A stretch of 7,443 nt of DNA, taken from NCBI GenBank assembly GCA_017386965.1, contig JAFOGE010000234.1:1-7443 (forward strand), read 5' to 3'. The notes beneath the pieces are model-generated. The model did not search any database, was not told the origin of the DNA, and saw only the letters and a program-made list of their open reading frames with translations. This DNA is from Clostridia bacterium (GTDB taxonomy: Bacteria; Bacillota; Clostridia; Oscillospirales; CAG-272). The translations under genes and the position numbers were made by a program. Position 1 is the first letter of the stretch, and each line of letters opens with the position of its first letter. Shown piece by piece: positions 1-5,415 of this stretch.

Positions 1-41
1 ATCACAACGCCGTGTGCGCCTACGTCACGATTGAGGAGTGA
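1..41 (+). CDS. C-terminal tail of an unidentified protein (partial)
   Basis: An open frame entering from the left edge reads HNAVCAYVTIEE and stops at TGA 39-41. It is followed 17 nt later by a terminator hairpin, which fits the real end of a gene. Only 12 residues are visible, so the product cannot be identified. The frame is chosen because its stop codon lies immediately before the terminator; another frame (TGA at 31-33) cannot be fully excluded. Confidence 0.5.
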   Translation, partial: HNAVCAYVTIEE

Positions 42-58
42 TTGGTTCTCCCAAAAAA

Positions 59-88
59 GAGCAAGAATGTGAGTCTTGCTCTTTTTTT
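59..88 (+). terminator. Rho-independent terminator of the upstream gene
   Basis: The arms GAGCAAGA (59-66) and TCTTGCTC (74-81) form a perfect 8-bp stem around a 7-nt loop, followed by seven T (82-88). Six A (53-58) precede the left arm, so the stem can extend by A-T pairs and the structure could also terminate transcription from the opposite strand. It separates the unidentified upstream gene from the decarboxylase operon. Confidence 0.9.
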
Positions 89-117
89 GTGTTGTCACGG
101 ACACTTCACGACAAATC

Positions 118-135
118 TTTACATATTATTCATAA
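118..135 (+). promoter_or_regulatory. Upstream promoter element, copy 1 (unrecognised)
   Basis: TTTACATATTATTCATAA lies 18 nt upstream of the -35 box of the carboxyltransferase operon promoter. It matches an element before hrcA (5285-5302) at 15 of 18 positions, at identical spacing from the -35 and -10 boxes. It is AT-rich. It might be an UP-like element contacting RNA polymerase or a site for a regulator that I do not recognise; the sequence alone does not decide. Confidence 0.5.
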
Positions 136-153
136 AATAAAGGCGCGCGCGGT

Positions 154-182
154 TTGACTTTTCGGGTAGGCTATGTTATAAT
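154..182 (+). promoter_or_regulatory. Sigma-A type promoter of the carboxyltransferase/oad operon
   Basis: A -35 box TTGACT (154-159) is separated by 17 nt from a perfect -10 box TATAAT (177-182). Transcription would start near 189-190, giving a leader of about 80 nt before the ATG at 269. Position just downstream of a terminator and upstream of a five-gene operon supports the call. A GC alternation (GCGCGCGCG, about 143-151) lies immediately before the -35 box. Confidence 0.8.
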
Positions 183-268
183 AAAATTAAACTGGGGTAG
201 GATGGTTTATTCTTCGAGAATTTCGTGTTCGATCCCCGAAATCCAAGTATTTTTTGGAGGGCATTTTT

Positions 269-1636
269 ATGGAGAAAGGAACTACAACAGCAGGTCTTGC
301 AAAGGTATCTGCACTTTTTGATCCCGGAACCTTTGCACAGATCGGCTCGTTGATTAAGAGAGCAGACGGCGAGCTGACGGGTGTTGTGTGCGGCTACGGA
401 GCCGTGGACGGCAAGCTGGTCTATGCGTTTGCGCAGGACAGCGATCGCAGAAAGGGTGCCTTTGACGCCTTGCAGGCCGAGAAGATCGCATCGCTTTACG
501 CAATGGCAATCAAGAACGGGGCGCCTGTCGTCGGTATGTTTGACAGTGCGGGAGCGATCCTTGCGGATGGCTCGACGGTACTGTCTGCCTACGGAACATT
601 CCTTAAGACGGTGAGTGACGCCTCCGGCGTGATCCCGCAGATCGCTCTGGTGAGCGGTGTTTGCGCGGGCCTTTCGGCAACTGTTGCGGCCATGTTCGAT
701 ATGACGGTTACCGTCAAGGGAAGCTCGGAGCTTTTTGTAAACGCTCCCTTCCTGATCGGCAAGGAGGCCGGCGAGGCAACGCACGCTGCAGCAACCGGAC
801 TTTCCTCGGTGCTGGCTGAGAGTGAGGCCGACGCACTCGCCAAGGTCAAGACCCTGCTTGCGCTTCTCCCCTCCAACAACGCGGAGGGCGTGATCGCTGA
901 GGAGATTACCGACGATGTGAACCGCACGGTTTCGGCAGAGGGGCTGACGGGTGCTGAGCTGCTCGGACAGCTTGCCGATGCCGGACTGTATCTGACGGTC
1001 GGTGCCGGATATGCCGACGAGATGCTGACGGCATTTGCCCGCTTTGGTGGTGTGACCTGCGGTGTCATTGCCAACAACGCGGCAGAGAAGGGCGGTGTCC
1101 TTACTGCCGACGGCGCAAAGAAGGCGGCCAAGCTGATCTCCTTCTGCGATAGCTTCTCGATTCCCGTGATCACGCTTACAGACAGCATTGGCGTTCAGGT
1201 GAGCGCTGAGGCCGAGGCGGCGCCTCTTGCCGCTCAGCTTGGCAAGCTTGCCATGGCCTATGCTTCCGCAGATTGCGCCAAGATCACCGTGGTTACCGGA
1301 AAAGCATACGGCGCGGCGTTTACGCTGATGGGCTCCAAGGCACTTGGCGCTGATATGGTCTATGCACTCCCCAACACCGAGATCAGCGTGATGGATCCTG
1401 CGGCGGCGGTAGCATTCCTCTGGAATGATCGCATCACACAGAGCGTGACCAGAGCCTCTCTGGAGAAGGAATGGGTAGAAAAGCATGCGTCCCCCGAGGC
1501 GGCTGCCTGTGACGGAAGCATTGACGACGTGATCGACCCGGCAGAGCTGCGTCAGCGCATTTGCTCGGCCGTGTATATGCTCCTGGTCAAGAACGGTGCC
1601 GCGCCTGTGCGCAAGCACTGCAACCTCCCCCTTTGA
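269..1636 (+). CDS. Acyl-CoA carboxyltransferase-like subunit (MmdA/PccB/12S family, divergent)
   Basis: This 455-residue cytosolic protein belongs to the biotin-dependent carboxyltransferase family that moves CO2 between carboxybiotin and an acyl-CoA. The start is ATG 269, with GGAGG at 256-260 eight nt upstream; an in-frame TTG at 254 overlaps that site and is unlikely. Visible family blocks are GYGAVDGKLVYAFAQD, DSAGA (92-96), SGVIPQIALVSGVCAG (G134), KAYGAAF (345-351), ALPNTEISVM, DDVIDPAELR and the typical tail KHCNLPL. It is about 50-60 residues shorter than usual (about 510), mostly at the N-terminus, and lacks the GGSLGEMHA-type block. The usual DSGGAR, CAGGA and YGGAY are DSAGA, CAGLS and YGAAF here. 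The backbone amides that make the oxyanion holes could still be present. The adjoining biotin carrier, OadB and OadA genes indicate that it works in a decarboxylase or transcarboxylase complex. Acyl-CoA specificity (methylmalonyl, malonyl or other) cannot be told. Confidence 0.85.
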   Translation: MEKGTTTAGLAKVSALFDPGTFAQIGSLIKRADGELTGVVCGYGAVDGKLVYAFAQDSDRRKGAFDALQAEKIASLYAMAIKNGAPVVGMFDSAGAILADGSTVLSAYGTFLKTVSDASGVIPQIALVSGVCAGLSATVAAMFDMTVTVKGSSELFVNAPFLIGKEAGEATHAAATGLSSVLAESEADALAKVKTLLALLPSNNAEGVIAEEITDDVNRTVSAEGLTGAELLGQLADAGLYLTVGAGYADEMLTAFARFGGVTCGVIANNAAEKGGVLTADGAKKAAKLISFCDSFSIPVITLTDSIGVQVSAEAEAAPLAAQLGKLAMAYASADCAKITVVTGKAYGAAFTLMGSKALGADMVYALPNTEISVMDPAAAVAFLWNDRITQSVTRASLEKEWVEKHASPEAAACDGSIDDVIDPAELRQRICSAVYMLLVKNGAAPVRKHCNLPL

Positions 1637-1649
1637 TGTGAGGTGAGCC

Positions 1650-2045
1650 ATGAAAACGATGCTGTTTTCTCTTGCCGCAACGGCGGAAGAAGGAGCGCTC
1701 TCCTTTGGCGACCGCGCCTCGCAGGCAGGAATCGTCACCCTGCAGGGGATGCTGACGATCTTTTTGGTGCTGATCATTCTTTGGGGCGCCATTGAGCTGA
1801 TGCATTCCGCACTTCACAGAAAAAAGAAAAAAAAGAAGATCAAGACCTTTATCGAGCCCTCTGCTGCGGAGAATCCCTCCAAGCCTTCCGAGGAACAAGC
1901 GTTTGGTACGCCCGAGGATGACGGAGCAGTCATTGCCGCGATCGTAGCGGCGATCCGTGCAATGCGCGGAGAGGAAGGGAACACGGGAGCGTTTCGCGTG
2001 GTTTCCTTCAAGAGAGTGGATTCTGCAAGAAGACGCAAAATGTAA
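1650..2045 (+). CDS. OadG-like gamma/delta subunit of Na+-pumping decarboxylase
   Basis: This 131-residue protein has an N-terminal segment, one transmembrane helix at about residues 28-51 (hydrophobic IVTLQGMLTIFLVLIILWG), a basic stop-transfer stretch RKKKKKK (57-63), an acidic, proline-containing linker, and a C-terminal block with DDGAVIAAIVAAI followed by FRVVSFKRV. That order is typical of the OadG/MmdD family, the small subunit that anchors and stabilises the decarboxylase complex on OadB at the cytoplasmic face. It starts 13 nt after the previous stop, with GAGGTG at about 1640-1645 as ribosome binding site. The poly-lysine codons form an A-rich run (A6, G, A8 at 1820-1834). OadG proteins diverge quickly, so the call rests on architecture, the C-terminal block and the neighbours. 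Confidence 0.85.
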   Translation: MKTMLFSLAATAEEGALSFGDRASQAGIVTLQGMLTIFLVLIILWGAIELMHSALHRKKKKKKIKTFIEPSAAENPSKPSEEQAFGTPEDDGAVIAAIVAAIRAMRGEEGNTGAFRVVSFKRVDSARRRKM

Positions 2046-2069
2046 GCCGAAGAATATAAGAAAGGTATT

Positions 2070-2489
2070 ATGGTATCAACTATGAAAAATTATCGTGTTA
2101 CGGTTAACGGCATTCCCTATGACGTTGTAGTAGAGGAGCTCGACGCATGCGCGGCTCCCGCAGCTCCCGTTGCTCCCGTGGCTGCACCTGCGGCCGCTCC
2201 CGCAGCTCCCGCAGCTCCCGTTGCTCCCAAGGCTGCACCCGCCGCTCCCAAGGCTGCCCCCAAGGGCAACGCCGGAGCAATTGCCATTAAGGCTCCCATG
2301 CCCGGCACGCTGATCAAGGTCAACGTCAAGGCCGGCGACTCCGTGAAGAAGGGCGACGTGCTTTGCGTGCTGGAGGCCATGAAGATGGAGAACGACATTC
2401 TCGCTCCCGAGGATGGCGTGGTTGCCACCGTTGAGGCGACACAGGGCGCATCGGTTGCCACCGACGCAGTTCTTGTGACCCTGAACTGA
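2070..2489 (+). CDS. Biotin carboxyl carrier protein (1.3S/MmdC/GcdC type)
   Basis: This 139-residue protein carries the biotin that shuttles CO2 between the carboxyltransferases and OadB. It has a short N-terminal strand region (MKNYRVTVNGIPYDVVVEE), an Ala/Pro-rich flexible linker (about residues 28-65) and a C-terminal biotinyl domain. The domain has APMPG (75-79), GDSVKKGDVL and the biotinylation motif EAMKMEN, with the target lysine at K105 (codon 2382-2384). ATG 2070 is preferred because AAGAAAGG (2058-2065) lies just before it. The ATG at 2082 would give the more usual family start MKNY but has no good ribosome binding site, so the first four residues are uncertain. It sits 24 nt after the OadG-like gene. 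Its presence explains why the OadA protein downstream has no biotin domain. A biotin ligase would have to be encoded elsewhere. Confidence 0.93.
   Translation: MVSTMKNYRVTVNGIPYDVVVEELDACAAPAAPVAPVAAPAAAPAAPAAPVAPKAAPAAPKAAPKGNAGAIAIKAPMPGTLIKVNVKAGDSVKKGDVLCVLEAMKMENDILAPEDGVVATVEATQGASVATDAVLVTLN
2151..2239 (+). repeat. Imperfect direct repeat in the Ala/Pro linker of the biotin carrier
   Basis: Two 38-nt copies (2151-2188 and 2202-2239) are offset by 51 nt (17 codons) and match at 35 of 38 positions. They encode AAPAAPVAPVAAP and AAPAAPVAPKAAP. Shorter GCTCCC/GCAGCTCCC units recur within and between them. This looks like in-frame duplication in the linker; such linkers tolerate length change. 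Confidence 0.75.
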
Positions 2490-2536
2490 TCCCTTTCGAC
2501 AAATCGCAATACGTTGAAAGAAAGGAATCGGTTTTC

Positions 2537-3730
2537 ATGAGTTTACTGGAAAGCTTGCAAAACTTTTGGGAGTCAACCGGTATCTACCGACTGATCAACG
2601 GCGTGGACGCCGCCACCTGGCAAACACTCCTGATGCTTGCCATCGTTTGCGTGCTGGTGTATCTGGCCATTGTGAAGGGGTTTGAGCCGCTTCTGTTGCT
2701 TCCCATCGCCATCGGAATGCTGCTGACCAATCTTCCCGGCGGCAATATGTTCCATTCCGATTATTTTATGACGGCAGGCGAGATCAACTACGGTGAAATC
2801 CTACGTCACGGCGGTCTGATCGATATTCTGTATATCGGCGTTAAGACCGGTCTGTACCCCTGCCTTGTCTTTATCGGCATCGGCGCGATGACCGATTTTA
2901 CCCCCCTGATCTCCAACCCCAAGAGCCTTCTGATCGGTGCGGGCGCACAGTTTGGCGTTTTCGTGGCCTTTGCGGGAGCCTTGATCTCCGGCGTGTTCAC
3001 TCCGGAGGAGGCCGCCTCGATCGGTATCATCGGAGGCGCGGATGGTCCGACCGCCATTACGGTCACCAAGACCCTTGCACCCGAGCTGCTCGGCGCGATC
3101 GCTATCGCGGCTTATTCCTACATGGCCCTCATTCCCCTGATCCAGCCCCCTCTGATGCGTCTGATGACCACTCCCGAGGAGCGCAAGATCAGGATGACGG
3201 AGCTGCGTAAGGTTTCCCAGACCGAGAAGATCATTTTCCCGGTCGCGGTCACGATCATTGTAGCACTCATCGTGCCTGACGCGCTGGTTCTGATCGGATG
3301 CCTGATGTTTGGAAATCTGCTTAACGTCAGCGGCGTTACGGGACGGTTGTCCGACACGGCGCAGAATGCGCTGATGAACATCGTCACGATCTTCCTCGGT
3401 ATCAGCGTCGGCGCAACGGCCGTAGCCGAGAACTTCCTGAGCGGAAAGACCCTGCTCATCATCGTGCTTGGCCTTGTTGCCTTTATGATTTCTACCTTTG
3501 GCGGCCTTCTCACCGCCAAGATTATGTGCAAGCTGACGGGTGGTAAGATCAATCCGCTCATCGGCTCTGCCGGCGTTTCCGCCGTTCCCATGGCGGCACG
3601 CGTTGCGCAAAAGGAGGGGCAGAAGGCAGATCCCTCCAACTTCCTGCTCATGCATGCCATGGGACCGAACGTGGCCGGCGTTATCGGCTCTGCCGTCGCC
3701 GCAGGCGTTCTTCTGGCTTGCTTCGCCTAA
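2537..3730 (+). CDS. oadB: Sodium ion-translocating decarboxylase, beta subunit (OadB family)
   Basis: This 397-residue, very hydrophobic inner-membrane protein decarboxylates carboxybiotin and couples the reaction to Na+ export. After a short N-terminal segment it has the family block VYLAIVKGFEPLLLLPI. The functional motif GIIGGADGPTAI places the essential aspartate at D169, and NPLIGSAGVSAVPMAAR near the end supplies N339, G343, S348 and R355. These correspond, all with the same offset of 34, to D203, N373, G377, S382 and R389 of Klebsiella OadB, which is established as Na+-binding and catalytic. Several further membrane helices are evident. The length is slightly below the classical 433 residues, with the difference at the N-terminus. 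ATG 2537 follows GAAAGGAA (about 2519-2526). It lies 47 nt after the biotin carrier gene. The beta subunit is interchangeable in sequence among oxaloacetate, methylmalonyl-CoA and glutaconyl-CoA pumps, so it does not define the substrate. Confidence 0.95.
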   Translation: MSLLESLQNFWESTGIYRLINGVDAATWQTLLMLAIVCVLVYLAIVKGFEPLLLLPIAIGMLLTNLPGGNMFHSDYFMTAGEINYGEILRHGGLIDILYIGVKTGLYPCLVFIGIGAMTDFTPLISNPKSLLIGAGAQFGVFVAFAGALISGVFTPEEAASIGIIGGADGPTAITVTKTLAPELLGAIAIAAYSYMALIPLIQPPLMRLMTTPEERKIRMTELRKVSQTEKIIFPVAVTIIVALIVPDALVLIGCLMFGNLLNVSGVTGRLSDTAQNALMNIVTIFLGISVGATAVAENFLSGKTLLIIVLGLVAFMISTFGGLLTAKIMCKLTGGKINPLIGSAGVSAVPMAARVAQKEGQKADPSNFLLMHAMGPNVAGVIGSAVAAGVLLACFA

Positions 3731-3754
3731 AACCAATCTCATAGGAGTTAGAAT

Positions 3755-5155
3755 ATGATGAATTCGGTAAAAATTACAGAAACAGTCCTTCGCGACTCGC
3801 ATCAGTCGCTGATTGCAACACGCATGACCACCGAGGAAATGCTGCCGATCCTGTCTGCTATGGATAAGGTGGGCTACCATTCTCTGGAGGCATGGGGCGG
3901 TGCGACCTTTGACGCCTGCATGCGCTTCCTCAATGAGGATCCCTGGGAGCGTCTGCGCAAGATCCGTGAGCAGGTCAAGAACACCAAGCTGCAGATGCTT
4001 TTCCGCGGACAGAATATCCTGGGCTACCGTCACTATTCGGACGACGTTGTGGAATACTTCGTGCAGAAGTCCATCGCCAACGGAATCGACATCATCCGTA
4101 TCTTTGACGCGCTCAACGATCCGAGAAACCTCAAGACCGCCATCAACGCAACCAAGCGCGAGGGTGGACACGTGCAGGCCGCTTTCTCCTACACCACGGG
4201 TCCGGTCTATACGATGGAGTATTACTCCAAGTATGCAAAGCTCCTGGAGGAGATGGGAGCGGATTCCATCTGCATTAAGGATATGGCGGGACTGCTCAAG
4301 CCCTACGATGCCTACGAGCTGGTGAAGGTGCTGAAGGAATCGGTCAAGCTTCCCATCCAGCTGCATACCCACTACACCTCGGGTCTTGCCTCGATGACCT
4401 TGATGAAGGCTGTGGAGGCCGGCGTGGACGTCATCGACACCGCGATCTCTCCTATGGCTATGGGTACCTCCCAGCCTCCCACGGAGGCTATGGTTGCCGC
4501 TCTGCAGGGAACACCCTACGATACCGGCATCGACCTTAGCAAGCTCGACAGTATTACCAAGTATTTTACGCCTCTGCGCGAGAGGTATCTGTCCGACGGT
4601 CTGCTCAATCCGAAGGCACTCAAGGTGGACGTGAACGCTCTGCTTTACCAGGTGCCCGGCGGAATGCTCTCCAACCTGATGAGCCAGCTGGCACAGGCAG
4701 GGAAGTCGGATAAGCTGACCGAGGTGCTGGAGGAGGTCCCGAGAGTCCGTGCGGACGTTGGCTATCCTCCGCTTGTCACTCCCTCCTCTCAGATCGTGGG
4801 CACGCAGGCCGTGTTCAATGTAATCATGGGCGAGCGATACAAGACGGTGACCAAGGAGTTCAAGGGAATCGTTCACGGCGACTATGGAAAGACGCCCGTG
4901 CCGATCGATCCCGCATTCGTCAAGAAGATCATTGGGGACGAGAAGCCTATCACCTACCGTCCTGCGGATGATCTCAAGCCCGAGCTGGAGCAGCTCCGCG
5001 CCGAGATCGCGCAGTATCTGGAGCAGGACGAGGACGTTCTCTCCTACGCGCTCTTCCCGGAGGTTTCCAAGAAGTTCTTTGAGTTCCGTAAGGCGAAGAA
5101 GTACGGTCTTGATGCCGACCACGCAGACAAGTCGCTGGGTGTGCATGCGATCTGA
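3755..5155 (+). CDS. oadA: Oxaloacetate decarboxylase alpha / transcarboxylase 5S-type carboxyltransferase, without biotin domain
   Basis: This 466-residue cytosolic enzyme transfers CO2 between oxaloacetate/pyruvate and biotin. The N-terminal TIM-barrel domain begins with ETVLRDSHQS (metal ligand D14) and continues with LEAWGGATFD, MLFRGQNILGYRHY and RIFDALND. Then come CIKDMAGL (K175, expected to be carbamylated) and LHTHYTSG (metal ligands H204 and H206). These sit at a constant offset of three from D17, K178, H207 and H209 of the well-studied OadA proteins. The C-terminal conserved carboxylase domain shows QVPGGMLSNL, YPPLVTPSSQIVGTQAV and EDVLSYALFPEV. Full OadA proteins (about 590 residues) end in a biotinyl domain; this one stops at GVHAI, so biotin is supplied by the separate carrier upstream. 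ATG 3755 follows AGGAG (3743-3747) with a 7-nt spacer; ATG 3758 is a near-equivalent start. It is the last gene of the operon and is followed by a strong terminator. Confidence 0.95.
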   Translation: MMNSVKITETVLRDSHQSLIATRMTTEEMLPILSAMDKVGYHSLEAWGGATFDACMRFLNEDPWERLRKIREQVKNTKLQMLFRGQNILGYRHYSDDVVEYFVQKSIANGIDIIRIFDALNDPRNLKTAINATKREGGHVQAAFSYTTGPVYTMEYYSKYAKLLEEMGADSICIKDMAGLLKPYDAYELVKVLKESVKLPIQLHTHYTSGLASMTLMKAVEAGVDVIDTAISPMAMGTSQPPTEAMVAALQGTPYDTGIDLSKLDSITKYFTPLRERYLSDGLLNPKALKVDVNALLYQVPGGMLSNLMSQLAQAGKSDKLTEVLEEVPRVRADVGYPPLVTPSSQIVGTQAVFNVIMGERYKTVTKEFKGIVHGDYGKTPVPIDPAFVKKIIGDEKPITYRPADDLKPELEQLRAEIAQYLEQDEDVLSYALFPEVSKKFFEFRKAKKYGLDADHADKSLGVHAI

Positions 5156-5214
5156 CAGCCTCTGCGCCCGATTGCTGAAAAGAATGCGTATTAAATAAGG
5201 AAAACAAGAAAAAT

Positions 5215-5255
5215 GAAGGTCACAGGCCCAAGATTGGGTCTGTGGCCTTCTTTTT
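5215..5255 (+). terminator. Rho-independent terminator of the decarboxylase operon
   Basis: The arms at 5215-5230 and 5235-5250 form a 16-bp stem with two G-U wobbles and a 4-nt loop AGAT, followed by five T (5251-5255) and a second T6 run at 5262-5267. It lies 59 nt after the oadA stop. A-rich sequence at 5201-5213 before the left arm could let it work in both directions. Confidence 0.92.
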
Positions 5256-5265
5256 GCCTTCTTTT

Positions 5266-5274
5266 TTAGCACTC
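5266..5274 (+). promoter_or_regulatory. Solitary CIRCE-type half-site
   Basis: TTAGCACTC, identical to the left arm of the CIRCE operator at 5361-5369, occurs 95 bp upstream of it in the same orientation. No matching GAGTGCTAA arm is found at the 9-nt spacing: the sequence there is ATTTACAAT. It may be a remnant of an older operator, an auxiliary HrcA contact, or chance. A full site is not present. Confidence 0.4.
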
Positions 5275-5284
5275 GGATGCGATA

Positions 5285-5302
5285 TTTACAATTTGTTCAT
5301 AA
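5285..5302 (+). promoter_or_regulatory. Upstream promoter element, copy 2 (unrecognised)
   Basis: TTTACAATTTGTTCATAA ends 18 nt before the -35 box of the hrcA promoter. It matches the element at 118-135 in 15 of 18 positions, and the distances to both the -35 (36 nt start to start) and the -10 (59 nt start to start) are the same at the two promoters. The function is unknown; an UP-like element or a shared regulator site would both fit. Confidence 0.5.
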
Positions 5303-5320
5303 GAAAAACAGGAAAAGCTC

Positions 5321-5349
5321 TTGACAAACCGGCGCAAAAGTGGTAAATT
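5321..5349 (+). promoter_or_regulatory. Sigma-A type promoter of the hrcA-grpE-dnaK operon
   Basis: A perfect -35 box TTGACA (5321-5326) is followed after 17 nt by TAAATT (5344-5349), a 4/6 match to the -10 consensus. Transcription would start near 5356, placing the CIRCE operator in the first transcribed bases, which is the usual arrangement for HrcA repression. Confidence 0.8.
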
Positions 5350-5360
5350 TGTATCGTAGA

Positions 5361-5387
5361 TTAGCACTCACAACAAAAGAGTGCTAA
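5361..5387 (+). promoter_or_regulatory. CIRCE operator (HrcA binding site)
   Basis: TTAGCACTC (5361-5369), a 9-nt spacer and GAGTGCTAA (5379-5387) match the CIRCE consensus exactly. It lies between the promoter and hrcA, so HrcA would repress its own operon, with relief during heat shock. This predicts autoregulation of hrcA, grpE and dnaK. Confidence 0.97.
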
Positions 5388-5415
5388 AACGGAAGCAGAA
5401 AGGGGCGAAACCGAC

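Noticed and set aside
143..151. GCGCGCGCG alternation as a possible Z-DNA or regulatory site
   Set aside because: It is too short to argue for function. It lies in the otherwise variable spacer between the upstream element and the -35 box, and the equivalent place before hrcA is A-rich.
191..245. tRNA-like sequence in the operon leader (GTTCGATCCCC resembles a T-arm)
   Set aside because: The T-loop-like string is present, but no matching acceptor, D or anticodon arms can be built, the T-stem has a mismatch, and it lies in the leader directly behind a promoter. Taken as chance resemblance.
254..268. Upstream TTG start for the carboxyltransferase (five extra residues)
   Set aside because: The TTG at 254 overlaps the GGAGG ribosome binding site at 256-260, which is ideally spaced for ATG 269.
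176..1792. 538-codon open frame on the minus strand
   Set aside because: Again codon-aligned antisense to the carboxyltransferase gene and open only because TTA, CTA and TCA codons are avoided. It runs across the promoter and leader and has no plausible domain.
2801..5272. 823-codon open frame on the minus strand
   Set aside because: It is exactly codon-aligned with oadB and oadA, which share the same frame. Antisense stops can then arise only from TTA, CTA and TCA sense codons, which are rare in these genes. The translation is rich in His, Arg, Leu and Gly with no recognisable domain, while the + strand genes show full family motifs.
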